Shown here: positions 8,451 to 16,060 of the stretch, in pieces
Numbering within the stretch: position 1 is the stretch's first letter
Layout: every line of letters begins with the position of its first letter
NCBI GenBank assembly: GCA_027493445.1
Contig: JAOSKU010000001.1
Coordinates: 1,104,501 to 1,168,500, forward strand
DNA length: 64,000 nucleotides
Direction: 5' to 3'
Source: Thermoleophilia bacterium
GTDB taxonomy: Bacteria; Actinomycetota; Thermoleophilia; RBG-16-64-13
The notes under the pieces: model-generated
Databases searched by the model: none
What the model was told of the DNA's origin: nothing
The model's input: only the letters and a program-made list of their open reading frames with translations
Program-made: the position numbers and the translations under genes

Positions 8451-9797
8451 ATGAGCTACCTGCCCCACACCGACGCCGATCGCGAAGCCATGCTGGCCGC
8501 CATCGGCGTCTCCTCTATCGACGACCTCTTTGCGCCGATACCCGCGCAGCTGCGCGCCGGCAAGCTCGACCTCCCCCCCGGCCTCTGCGAGGCCGAGGTG
8601 CGAACCCGGTTGGAGACGCTGGCCGCCCGCAACCAGGTGTGCGGCTCGGCCTCCTTCCTGGGGGCGGGCTGCTACAACCACTTCGTACCCGCGGCCGTAC
8701 GGGCCCTCATTGGCCGGGCCGAGTTCCTGACCGCCTACACGCCCTATCAGGCCGAGGTCTCCCAGGGGACCCTGCAGCACATCTTCGAGTTCCAGACGGC
8801 CGTCTGCGAGCTGACCGGCCTGGAGGTGGCCAACGCCGGCATGTACGACGCTCCGTCGGCTCTGGCCGAGGGGGCTTTCCTGGCCCTGCGGCACACCCGC
8901 CGGGAGAAGCTTGTGATCTCGGCCGGGGTGCACCCCGAGGCTCGTCAGGTGGTAGCCACCTACGCGTCGGGACCCGGATTCGCGATGACCGAAGTCGGCC
9001 TTGACGCGATCTCCGGGCGCACCCGGCTGCCCGACCCGAACCAGCTCGCCGGTACGGGCGCCTTGCTGGCTCAGCAACCCAACTTCTTCGGAGTGATCGA
9101 GGACCTGACCCCCCTGGCGGAGGTCGCCCACGCCGCCGGGGCCATGCTGGTGGTCATGCAGAATCCCATGACGCTGGGCCTGCTGGCCACACCCGGTTCC
9201 CAGGGAGCCGACGTGGCCCTTGGCGACGTGCAGGTCTTCGGCAGCCCCATGAGCTTCGGTGGGCCCTCGGCGGGGTACCTGGCCTGCCGGCAGGAGCTCC
9301 TACGGCAGCTACCGGGGCGCCTGGTGGGGCAGACACTCGACCTCGAGGGGCGGCTCTGCTACGCGCTCACACTGCAGGCTCGCGAACAGCACATCCGCCG
9401 GGCCAAAGCCACCTCGAACATCTGCTCGAACCAGGCCCTGAATGCGCTGGCGGCTACCGTCTACCTGGCCCTCCTGGGGCCGGCCGGCCTGCGCGAGCTG
9501 GGCGAGGTGTGCGTGCGCCGGGCCCATTATCTGCAAGCGGGCCTGCTCGGACTGCCCGGTGTTCAATCCGCCTACTCTGGGCCCTTCTTCCATGAGTTCG
9601 CCCTGCGCCTGCCGGGCAACGCGGCCGCCTTCGCGGAGGCCATGCGCGCCCGCGGGGTGGAACCGGGCGTGCCCCTGGGCCGCTTCGACCCGGCTTTTGC
9701 TGACTGCCTGCTGGTGGCCGTCACCGAGATGAACACTCCAGCGGACCTCGACACCTACATCGCCGCAGCGCGCGACGGCCTGTCCGGAGGCGCCTGA
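8451..9797 (+). CDS. gcvPA: Glycine dehydrogenase (decarboxylating) subunit 1
   Basis: 448 residues, normal for the N-terminal subunit of the split P protein. Start ATG at 8451 with GGAGGAG upstream. Recognisable segments: MSYLPHTDADREAML at the N-terminus, SFLGAGCYNHFVPA, TAYTPYQAEVSQGTLQ, and FGSPMSFGGPSAGYLA. With subunit 2 it forms the PLP-dependent glycine decarboxylase that transfers the aminomethyl group to the lipoyl arm of H protein. The PLP lysine is in subunit 2. Its stop overlaps the gcvPB start as TGATG, indicating translational coupling. Confidence 0.95.
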   Translation: MSYLPHTDADREAMLAAIGVSSIDDLFAPIPAQLRAGKLDLPPGLCEAEVRTRLETLAARNQVCGSASFLGAGCYNHFVPAAVRALIGRAEFLTAYTPYQAEVSQGTLQHIFEFQTAVCELTGLEVANAGMYDAPSALAEGAFLALRHTRREKLVISAGVHPEARQVVATYASGPGFAMTEVGLDAISGRTRLPDPNQLAGTGALLAQQPNFFGVIEDLTPLAEVAHAAGAMLVVMQNPMTLGLLATPGSQGADVALGDVQVFGSPMSFGGPSAGYLACRQELLRQLPGRLVGQTLDLEGRLCYALTLQAREQHIRRAKATSNICSNQALNALAATVYLALLGPAGLRELGEVCVRRAHYLQAGLLGLPGVQSAYSGPFFHEFALRLPGNAAAFAEAMRARGVEPGVPLGRFDPAFADCLLVAVTEMNTPADLDTYIAAARDGLSGGA

Positions 9798-11293
9798 TGG
9801 AGTCCCCCGAACTGACCGGCGCTCCGCCGGTGGAACCGCCCATCTTCGAAAAGAGCCGCCCTGGCCATCGAGGTGCCGAGGTGCCGGCGGCGGGCGTCGA
9901 GACGCCACCGGTCGCCGAGCTCCTCTCCGGCGCCGCCCTGCGGGCGGCGCCTCCCGCCCTCCCCGAGCTGGCCGAGCCCCAAGTGGTCCGCCACTACACG
10001 CGGCTCTCGCACCTCAACCACGCCATCGACCTGGGCATCTATCCCTTGGGCTCCTGCACTATGAAGTACAACCCCAAGGTGAACGACGAGCTCGCTGCTC
10101 TGCCTGGCTTCGCCGCACTGCACCCGTACCAGAACCCGAGCGAGGTGCAAGGCGCCCTGGAGCTCATGTGGGAGCTCGAGCGATCGCTGTGCGCCGTCAC
10201 CGGCATGCACCGGGCGACGCTGCAACCTTCGGCCGGCGCTCACGGCGAGCTGGTGGGCATCCTCATGATCCAGGCCTACCACCGGGACCACGGCGGAGAG
10301 AACCGCGACACAGTCATCGTGCCTGACTCGGCCCATGGCACCAACCTGGCTACTGCCACCATGGCCGGATACCGGGTACGGGAGCTGCCGAGCTCCGGGC
10401 GGGGGCTGATCGACCCGGGTGCCTTGCAGGCCGCCCTCACGGAGCGCACGGCTGCCCTGATGCTCACCAACCCGAACACCCTCGGCCTTTTCGAAGAGGA
10501 CATCATCGAGATCAGCCGCCTCACTCATGAGGCCGGCGCCCTCATCTACTATGACGGAGCCAACCTCAACGCCATCATGGGGAAGGCCCGCCCCGGCGAC
10601 ATGGGCATGGACGTGGTGCACATGAACCTGCACAAGACCTTCTCCACCCCCCACGGCGGCGGAGGGCCGGGGTCGGGACCGGTGGCGGTAGGCGGGACGC
10701 TCGAAGCCTACTTGCCCCTACCGCTGGTGGACCGGCGCGACGACCCAGGCGCTGGACCGTATTTCTACCTCGAGTGCGACCGGCCGCGGAGCGTAGGCCG
10801 GGTCAAGGGATTCTACGGCAACGTAGGCGTGCTGGTGCGGGCCTACGCGTACATCCTGCGCATGGGAGGTGAGGGCCTTCGCCGGGCCAGCGAGGACGCC
10901 GTCCTGAACGCCAACTACCTGCGCGCCCGGCTCTGCGACCTCTACGAGGTGCCCTTCGATCGGATGTGCATGCACGAGTTCGTGGCCTCGGCCGCCCGCC
11001 AGAAACAAGAGACCGGGGTGACCGCCCGCGACATCGCCAAGCGCTTGCTGGACCACGGAGTGCACGCGCCCACCATCTACTTCCCTTTGATCGTGCCCGA
11101 GGCCATGATGATCGAGCCCACCGAAAGCGAGGACCTGGCTTCCCTCGATCGTTTCGCCGATCTGCTCCGCGACATCGACCGGGAGGCCCGGAGGGAGCCC
11201 GCGATGGTCACCGAGGCGCCCCACACCACACCGGTCAGGCGGCCCGACGAGACGCGGGCCGCCCGCCAGCCGATGCTCAGGTGGCGGAGCTGA
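9797..11293 (+). CDS. gcvPB: Glycine dehydrogenase (decarboxylating) subunit 2
   Basis: 498 residues, normal for the C-terminal, PLP-binding subunit. Conserved segments include LSHLNHAIDLGIYPLGSCTM, HGTNLATATMAGY and the PLP-lysine motif MNLHKTFSTPHGGGGPG. It catalyses glycine decarboxylation with gcvPA. The C-terminal ~25 residues (after the RFADLLRDIDRE region) are low in conservation and Arg-rich. Convergent with the oxidoreductase operon to its right; the 83-base gap contains GC-rich inverted segments but no clear terminator with a T-run. Confidence 0.95.
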   Translation: MESPELTGAPPVEPPIFEKSRPGHRGAEVPAAGVETPPVAELLSGAALRAAPPALPELAEPQVVRHYTRLSHLNHAIDLGIYPLGSCTMKYNPKVNDELAALPGFAALHPYQNPSEVQGALELMWELERSLCAVTGMHRATLQPSAGAHGELVGILMIQAYHRDHGGENRDTVIVPDSAHGTNLATATMAGYRVRELPSSGRGLIDPGALQAALTERTAALMLTNPNTLGLFEEDIIEISRLTHEAGALIYYDGANLNAIMGKARPGDMGMDVVHMNLHKTFSTPHGGGGPGSGPVAVGGTLEAYLPLPLVDRRDDPGAGPYFYLECDRPRSVGRVKGFYGNVGVLVRAYAYILRMGGEGLRRASEDAVLNANYLRARLCDLYEVPFDRMCMHEFVASAARQKQETGVTARDIAKRLLDHGVHAPTIYFPLIVPEAMMIEPTESEDLASLDRFADLLRDIDREARREPAMVTEAPHTTPVRRPDETRAARQPMLRWRS

Positions 11294-11376
11294 GTGGCCG
11301 GCGGCCGGCTACCGGGGGGCCTGAGGGCCGCCGCCCTGCAGTGCCTTCTCCTCTCGGGGCGGGCGTCAGGCCCGGA

Positions 11377-11967
11377 TCACGAGGCAGCCACCTTGAAGTA
11401 CAGGGGATGGCGCGTATCGGCGGGGATCAGCCCGTACCCAGCCCGAAGCGCCCGCCGGTTCGGCTCGATCAGATGCGTCTTGGAGCCGGAGATGTTGTGC
11501 CCCATCTCCTCGACCACCGCTTCTAGAGGGAGCGCCCCTGTGGCGGACAGGAGAGCGCCGGCCATCACCATGTTGGCCGTGTGCTCGTCGCCCAGACTGC
11601 CGGCAACCTCCACCGCTGGGATGTAGAAAACGTCGATGTCGGTGCGCTCAGAGAGGTCGCCCACCATGCTGGAGTTCACCAACAGGACTCCGTGAGGCAT
11701 GACCCGCGGCTCGAACTTCTCGAAAGAGGGCGGGTTCATCACCACTGCCACGTGTGGTCTCGCCACGATGGGCGAGGCGATGTCGCCCTCCGAGATCACC
11801 ACCGTGCAGTTGGCGGTCCCGCCCCGTTGCTCGGGACCGTATGAGGGCATCCAGGTGACCTGAAGGCCGCACCGCATACCCGCGTAGGCCAGCAGCTGCC
11901 CCATGAGCATGACTCCCTGGCCTCCGAAGCCGGCGCAGATGATCTCCAGACGTCGCCCCAGCATCAT
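11377..11967 (-). CDS. 2-oxoacid:ferredoxin oxidoreductase, gamma subunit
   Basis: 196 residues. Gamma-domain hallmarks: ICAGFGGQGVMLMGQLLAYAG near the N-terminus, YGPEQRGGTANC and the C-terminal GHNISGSKTHLIEPNRRAL region. In four-subunit enzymes this domain helps bind coenzyme A. The start is ATG at 11967, overlapping the beta-subunit stop as ATGA. It is the last gene of the operon (ferredoxin, alpha, beta, gamma). The enzyme oxidatively decarboxylates a 2-oxoacid to an acyl-CoA and reduces ferredoxin. Substrate (2-oxoglutarate versus branched-chain 2-oxoacids) is not decided by this subunit. Confidence 0.9.
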   Translation of the reverse strand: MMLGRRLEIICAGFGGQGVMLMGQLLAYAGMRCGLQVTWMPSYGPEQRGGTANCTVVISEGDIASPIVARPHVAVVMNPPSFEKFEPRVMPHGVLLVNSSMVGDLSERTDIDVFYIPAVEVAGSLGDEHTANMVMAGALLSATGALPLEAVVEEMGHNISGSKTHLIEPNRRALRAGYGLIPADTRHPLYFKVAAS

Positions 11968-13010
11968 GGGTCCTCGGGCGTAGGATCGCCGGCCGAGCCT
12001 GCCGCGCCCCCGGACTCAGCCTGGGAGCCCGACTCAGGCCGGGACTCTGGCTGGAAGTCCTTGCTCGAGATGGCCGTCCAGCGCCCGCCCCGCCGTCCGA
12101 ACGGCTGCTGCGGGCGGGTCAGCCGCCCGGACTCGTCGGCCTCGGGGCCGGCCACGGTCTCGTAATGAAAGCCGTGCAGCTTGGCGCCGGGGGACTCGGC
12201 GGGCGGATGCTCCAGCAGATGGGCGAAGTGGACGGGGGCGCAATCCTTGATCACACCCAAGGGATAATAGCGGGAGACCACCTCGTCGATCCAACGGACG
12301 GCCTCGCTGGGGGTCATCCCCCAGTTGGTCGGACAGGGCGAGAGCACCTCGACCAGGGAGAAGCCCCGGTCCTCCAGCTGATAGGCGAAGGCCTTGCGGA
12401 TGGCCCGGTAGGCGGCCTTGACGTTTTCCGGATGGGTGACCGAAACCCGCTCCAGGTAGACAGCGCCATCGAGGGTGGCCAGCATCTCGGCCACCCGCAC
12501 GGGATAACCATGAAGCTTTGGATCGCGACCCTCCCTGCACGTCTCGGAGCGCTGGCCCACGAGGGTGGTAGGCGCCATCTGCCCGCCCGTCATGCCGTAC
12601 ACACAGTTGTTGACGAAGATGACGGTGATGTTCTCGGAACGGGCGGCCGCGTGCACGATCTCAGCCGTGCCGATGGCGGCCAGGTCGCCGTCACCCTGGT
12701 AGGTGAACACCACCAGATCGGGCCGGGCCCGCTTGATGCCGGTGGCCCCTGCTGGCGCCCGACCGTGGGGAAGCTCTTGAAAGTCGACATCCAGGTAGTT
12801 GTAGATGAGTACCGAGCAGCCGATGGCCGCCACCCCCACGGTGCGTTCCCTGACGCCGAGCTCATCGAGCGCGTTCGCCAGCAGCCTTTGGGTGATGCCG
12901 TGACCGCACCCCGGACAGTAGTGCGTGGCCACCGACTCCAGGGCGCGCGGATGGCGAGTCACTACGGGCGCGGTCACCAGGGAGGGTGTGCCCTCAGTAC
13001 ACCAGTCCAC
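11964..13010 (-). CDS. 2-oxoacid:ferredoxin oxidoreductase, beta (TPP-binding) subunit
   Basis: 348 residues from GTG at 13010, chosen for the GAGGAGG site just upstream; it overlaps the alpha subunit by 17 bases. An internal GTG at 12977 is possible. The motif THYCPGCGHGITQRLL is typical of Kor/Vor-type beta subunits, and the thiamine diphosphate/Mg region reads TYQGDGDLAAIGTAEI with VNNCVYGMTGGQ. The subunit holds TPP and passes electrons to Fe-S centres. A C-terminal tail rich in Ser, Pro and Glu after about residue 310 is not typical of the family. Confidence 0.9.
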   Translation of the reverse strand: MDWCTEGTPSLVTAPVVTRHPRALESVATHYCPGCGHGITQRLLANALDELGVRERTVGVAAIGCSVLIYNYLDVDFQELPHGRAPAGATGIKRARPDLVVFTYQGDGDLAAIGTAEIVHAAARSENITVIFVNNCVYGMTGGQMAPTTLVGQRSETCREGRDPKLHGYPVRVAEMLATLDGAVYLERVSVTHPENVKAAYRAIRKAFAYQLEDRGFSLVEVLSPCPTNWGMTPSEAVRWIDEVVSRYYPLGVIKDCAPVHFAHLLEHPPAESPGAKLHGFHYETVAGPEADESGRLTRPQQPFGRRGGRWTAISSKDFQPESRPESGSQAESGGAAGSAGDPTPEDP

Positions 13011-14094
13011 CGCGCACCTCCTCCATCCGCTCCGCGATCGCCTCGAGCACCTCGAGTGGCGCCGGCACCTCACCTCCGGTGCGCCCGAAGACGCTCACCG
13101 GGCAGCGGCCTTCCAGAGCAAGGCGCACATCCTCCACCAGCTGGCCGGCGGAGAGCTCGACCGTCAGCACGTGCTCGATGGCGTGCTCCTGTATCACGGA
13201 GCGCAGGGCGGCGTAGGGGAATGGATAGAGGGTCTGCGGCCGGAAGAGCCCCACGGGCACGTGTTCGCGTTCGGCCAGCTCGATGGCGTGGTAGGCCACC
13301 CGAGCGCTCGTGCCGTAGGCCACCACGAGCATGCGGGCGCCCTCGAGGTCGTAGGTCTTGAAGCGTGGCTCGCGAGCGCGGATGCTCTCGTACTTGCACT
13401 GCAGGTGCCGATTGTGCACCTCGAGGCGCTCCGGATCGAGATAGAGGCTGAAGATCACCCGCTTCCGGCGGCCCGTGGCCCCGGTGGTAGCCCACTCAGG
13501 CTCGGACAGCTCCGCCGGATCGATCTGGCGGTGGAACACGACCGGCTCCATCATTTGCCCGAGGACGCCGTCGGCCAGAATCAGCACCGGGTTACGGTAA
13601 CGCTCGGACAGCTCGAAGGCGTCGAAGGTGAAGTCGACCATCTCTTGAAGGGTCGCGGGCGCCAGCACGATCACGTGGAAGTCGCCGTGACCCAGACCCC
13701 GCGTTGCCTGCAGGTAGTCGGCCTGGGACGGCTGGATGCCACCCAGTCCCGGGCCCACCCGCATGACGTTCACCAGCACGCAAGGCACCTCGGCTCCGGC
13801 CAAGTAGCTGATGCACTCGGACATCAAGCTGATGCCCGGGCTGGAGGTGGCCGTCATGGCCCGGGTACCGGTGCCGGCCGCCCCGAACGCCATGCTGACC
13901 GCAGCGATCTCCGATTCGGGCTGCAAGAAGACACCCCCCTCCTGGGGCATGCGCCGGGCCATGTAGGTGGCGATCTCGCTGGCGGGAGTGATGGGGTAGC
14001 CGAAGAAGGCCCGGCAGCCGGCCTTGAGGGCGGCCTCGGCCAGGGCCTCGTTCCCCTTCATGAGAACCCGTTCGTGTAGAGGCTTTGCGATCAT
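12994..14094 (-). CDS. 2-oxoacid:ferredoxin oxidoreductase, alpha subunit (VorB/KorA type)
   Basis: 366 residues from ATG at 14094. The pyrimidine-domain start reads LMKGNEALAEAALKAGC and FFGYPITPASEIATYM, followed by QPESEIAAVSMAFGAAGTG, SSPGISLMSECISYLAG and GPGLGGIQPSQADYLQATRG. This pattern is closest in my memory to proteins annotated VorB (2-oxoisovalerate oxidoreductase) but also occurs in KorA, so substrate remains open. Overlaps the ferredoxin stop as ATGA upstream and the beta subunit downstream. A long upstream in-frame extension was rejected because it is Arg-rich shadow sequence over the ferredoxin gene. Confidence 0.9.
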   Translation of the reverse strand: MIAKPLHERVLMKGNEALAEAALKAGCRAFFGYPITPASEIATYMARRMPQEGGVFLQPESEIAAVSMAFGAAGTGTRAMTATSSPGISLMSECISYLAGAEVPCVLVNVMRVGPGLGGIQPSQADYLQATRGLGHGDFHVIVLAPATLQEMVDFTFDAFELSERYRNPVLILADGVLGQMMEPVVFHRQIDPAELSEPEWATTGATGRRKRVIFSLYLDPERLEVHNRHLQCKYESIRAREPRFKTYDLEGARMLVVAYGTSARVAYHAIELAEREHVPVGLFRPQTLYPFPYAALRSVIQEHAIEHVLTVELSAGQLVEDVRLALEGRCPVSVFGRTGGEVPAPLEVLEAIAERMEEVRGGLVY

Positions 14095-14438
14095 GCAGCG
14101 CCGCCCCCGTCGTGCCCGTCTCCGGTTTCCGAGACCTCTTGGAACGGGCGCGCACCCTCCAGCCCCGCCACCTCGCCGGGAATGTCGATGGCGTCGTCGG
14201 GGCAGATGAGCTCGCAGTAGCGGCAGCGACGGCACCAGAAGGCGAAGTTGCGGGCCGCGGTTTCGGGATCGGAGGTCGCACCGCCGGCGGCGTCCTCCAC
14301 CGGGTGATGGCCCAGGGAGTTCAGCTCTTCCGACAGAGCCAACCGACCAAAGGGGCAGAAGGCCACACAGAGCGCGCATCCTTTGCAGCGCTCCGGATCG
14401 ATGTGGGGAACGGTTTCGCCTTCTTCCGAATGCTTCAT
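14091..14438 (-). CDS. 2-oxoacid:ferredoxin oxidoreductase, ferredoxin-like delta subunit
   Basis: 115 residues from ATG at 14438 with GGGAGG upstream. Two 4Fe-4S motifs: CKGCALCVAFCPFG near residue 18, and CRRCRYCELICPDDAI near residue 75, separated by a ~40-residue insert. Such delta subunits carry electrons from the TPP centre to external ferredoxin. First gene of the leftward operon and overlaps the alpha subunit as ATGA. The acidic, Gly-rich C-terminal tail (after about residue 95) is not part of the ferredoxin fold. Confidence 0.9.
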   Translation of the reverse strand: MKHSEEGETVPHIDPERCKGCALCVAFCPFGRLALSEELNSLGHHPVEDAAGGATSDPETAARNFAFWCRRCRYCELICPDDAIDIPGEVAGLEGARPFQEVSETGDGHDGGGAA

Positions 14439-14895
14439 CGACGCCTCCCAGCCAACGCACGCTTCCCCGGACGTCTGAACGTGCTCCCTCGCCCGGCTAT
14501 TCCCCACCCGCGCTGCGATAGAACCGGGCGATAACAGGCAATCAGATTCCCCGTAGTGAGACAAGGGTTCGCGGCGCAGTGGATGGCACGAAGCTTGGCA
14601 CTGAACGGCACCGCCCGCTCGATTGCCATGCCTCGGGTCAGCTCCGAGGCGCTTCGCGCTTGTCGTGACCCTGCCGCGTGAAGGCCTGGCCGCCGCGGCC
14701 GCACCGGGCGGCGCGATGCGGTCCCTCGGTCGCGCCCCGTAGCCTCCGGCGGCGGTCCCACCCTCATGCGACCGGCCGCGCAGATAAGGTACTCTAGCGG
14801 TCTCCCATTCCCATTGACTGTCGGCGCGTTCTGTCCGGGCCATGGTCTATTCTGGGCGTACAAATGTTCGGTCTGGCCAGAGGGAGGACGGGCGA
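14439..14895. other. 457-bp intergenic region with degenerate repeat
   Basis: No convincing gene. It holds the upstream region of the oxidoreductase operon on its left side and a degenerate half-copy of the dispersed repeat (14680-14750). Open frames here are short and lack ribosome sites; no clear promoter was recognised. Confidence 0.5.
14680..14750. repeat. Dispersed palindromic repeat, copy C (one half, degenerate)
   Basis: GGCCGCCGCGGCCGCAC, GGCGCGATGC and CCTCGGTCGCGCC match the reverse complement of the right half of the copy at 59136-59297, with point changes and a missing centre. Confidence 0.6.
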
Positions 14896-15066
14896 ATGAC
14901 AGGCCGGGAGACACTGGAGAAGGTGGTTGGGATGCTCGCGGCGGTGCCTCGGGATGACCCGGCGGCCGGGTGGTGTCATGCGCTCGCCCAGCTCATTGCC
15001 GCTCGCCTTCTTCCGCCCGGCCCGGACGACTCCGCTGATACCGATGACCCTCGATCACCGCCTTGA
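14896..15066 (+). CDS. Possible small protein, unknown function
   Basis: 56 residues from ATG at 14896, preceded by GGGAGGACGGGCG, which is a reasonable ribosome site. It begins MTGRETLEKVVGMLAAV with a helical, hydrophobic pattern and ends in an Asp/Pro-rich tail. Its last 74 bases overlap the 3' end of the convergent XRE regulator gene. No family recognised. The ribosome site and helical start are the only support, so it may be spurious. Confidence 0.3.
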   Translation: MTGRETLEKVVGMLAAVPRDDPAAGWCHALAQLIAARLLPPGPDDSADTDDPRSPP

Positions 15067-15355
15067 TGTCGAGCAGATCCAGCCATCCTTTAGCAATGGC
15101 TTCGGCCACAAGCTCCTTCGCCTTCTCCTGCGCGTACCCGGGGAAAAGCTTGATGGGGTCGACTTGGAGCGCCTCAGCCAGCTTCTCCATGGTCCGCAAC
15201 GTCGGTCGTCGCTCGCCCTTGATGTAGCGTGTGATCTGGGCCGGGTTGATCTCCGCTACGTGCGCCAGCTCAGACTGATCCATCTTCCGCTCCGCCAAAA
15301 GGGAGCGGAGTTGCCTCACGAAGACCTCTAGCTCGTCGTCTCGCATCCTTGCCAT
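14993..15355 (-). CDS. XRE-family HTH regulator, left member of a divergent pair
   Basis: 120 residues from ATG at 15355. A canonical helix-turn-helix (KMDQSELAHVAEINPAQITR, YIKGERRPTLRTMEKLAEAL) occupies roughly residues 20-75, followed by a short helical C-terminus that may dimerise. An operator-like palindrome (15349-15363) overlaps the start codon itself, and two more identical-half-site palindromes lie upstream, so autoregulation is likely. Divergent from a second small XRE protein at 15455. The combination resembles a regulatory switch such as those of phage or mobile elements, but no other mobile genes are next to it. Confidence 0.85.
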   Translation of the reverse strand: MARMRDDELEVFVRQLRSLLAERKMDQSELAHVAEINPAQITRYIKGERRPTLRTMEKLAEALQVDPIKLFPGYAQEKAKELVAEAIAKGWLDLLDIKAVIEGHRYQRSRPGRAEEGERQ

Positions 15356-15363
15356 TATGGCAA
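15349..15363. promoter_or_regulatory. Operator-like palindrome 1, TTGCC-N5-GGCAA
   Basis: TTGCC ATTAT GGCAA, a perfect 5+5 palindrome overlapping the start codon of the left XRE gene. Shares both half-sites and the five-base spacer with the two palindromes that follow; binding here would block that gene's initiation region. Confidence 0.7.
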
Positions 15364-15389
15364 GCCTACAGCAATTCCCACCAATCCGC

Positions 15390-15404
15390 TTGCCTATCAG
15401 GCAA
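15390..15404. promoter_or_regulatory. Operator-like palindrome 2, TTGCC-N5-GGCAA
   Basis: TTGCC TATCA GGCAA in the middle of the divergent region, centred 41 bases from palindrome 1. It is partly embedded in a wider inverted repeat, ACAGCAATT (15368-15376) with AATTGCTGT (15403-15411). Confidence 0.7.
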
Positions 15405-15423
15405 TTGCTGTGATATCCTACTC

Positions 15424-15438
15424 TTGCCCGACCGGCAA
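15424..15438. promoter_or_regulatory. Operator-like palindrome 3, TTGCC-N5-GGCAA
   Basis: TTGCC CGACC GGCAA, centred 34 bases from palindrome 2 and just upstream of the ribosome site of the right XRE gene. Confidence 0.7.
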
Positions 15439-15454
15439 TAGGGAGGGGCGCAAC

Positions 15455-15715
15455 GTGAGGCTTTGCATCTCGGAGTGCTTGGAGACCTACAACCGAGGCC
15501 GCGGACCCGGGTGCCGGCAGATGTCCAAAGCCGGCCTTGCCCAAGCTCTCAGCGTCCACCCGTCGCAGGTGACTCGGTGGGATAACGGGCAGAGGCGGGT
15601 GACGGTGGAGACAGCGCGCAGAATCGCCGAGGTGCTGCGTTGCGAGGTCACCGATCTCATCCCCGGACCCGCCGGCTGCCTCGAAGGCAGGCAACACCCA
15701 GCCCGAGAGCGGTAA
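15455..15715 (+). CDS. XRE-family HTH regulator, right member of a divergent pair
   Basis: 86 residues from GTG at 15455, chosen because GGGAGGGG precedes it at normal spacing; upstream in-frame codons would run through the operators. The HTH reads MSKAGLAQALSVHPSQVTRW, then VTVETARRIAEVLRCEVTDL, with little besides the DNA-binding domain, like a Cro-type repressor. Palindrome 3 lies directly upstream. Together with the left XRE gene it forms a two-repressor divergent switch sharing three operators. Targets outside this locus are unknown. Confidence 0.8.
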   Translation: MRLCISECLETYNRGRGPGCRQMSKAGLAQALSVHPSQVTRWDNGQRRVTVETARRIAEVLRCEVTDLIPGPAGCLEGRQHPARER

Positions 15716-15780
15716 GCCTCATGGTCGGTCCACACCAACAGCGCCGCCTGCCTCTCCCTCTGACCTCCTCCAAGGAAGGG

Positions 15781-16044
15781 ATGCCCCGACCCCTCAACGG
15801 GCCGGACGGGCAGACCCGCTATGCCTGCCCGGTGTGCGGACGAGAAGGTTGGTGCATGACGCTGGCCGTGCTGTGCCAGCTTGGCCACGATGTCCGCAGC
15901 CACCTGAATGGACGGCTTCCGAAGGGCCCGAATAGCGTCGAGAGCTCCTTTCAAGACGAAGCCGTGCCCCCCGCGGTCGTGCCGCGCGGCGGCGCTGCGT
16001 CCTCGCCCAGCACTCGCCCGTCGCGCCCCGACGGCGAAGCGTGA
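15781..16044 (+). CDS. Possible small protein with a C-x2-C-x5-C segment, tail read through repeat
   Basis: 87 residues from ATG at 15781, with AAGGAAGGG immediately upstream (tight spacing). The first ~50 residues contain RYACPVCGREGWC and LCQLGHDVRSH, plausible for a small zinc-ribbon or HTH-like protein. The C-terminal ~33 residues are encoded by dispersed repeat copy D and are Pro/Arg-rich, suggesting the original end was displaced by the repeat. No family recognised. This is the only candidate in the otherwise gene-free stretch 15716-16059. Confidence 0.3.
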   Translation: MPRPLNGPDGQTRYACPVCGREGWCMTLAVLCQLGHDVRSHLNGRLPKGPNSVESSFQDEAVPPAVVPRGGAASSPSTRPSRPDGEA

Positions 16045-16060
16045 TTTCGCAGCGAGCTCC
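15942..16060. repeat. Dispersed palindromic repeat, copy D (internal deletion)
   Basis: The outer arms are GAGCTCCTTTCAAGACGAAGCC and GGCGAAGCGTGATTTCGC followed by AGCGAGCTCC. The central GTAGC..GCTAC hairpin present in full copies is missing. The right end reaches the first base of the acyl-CoA dehydrogenase stop codon. Confidence 0.7.
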
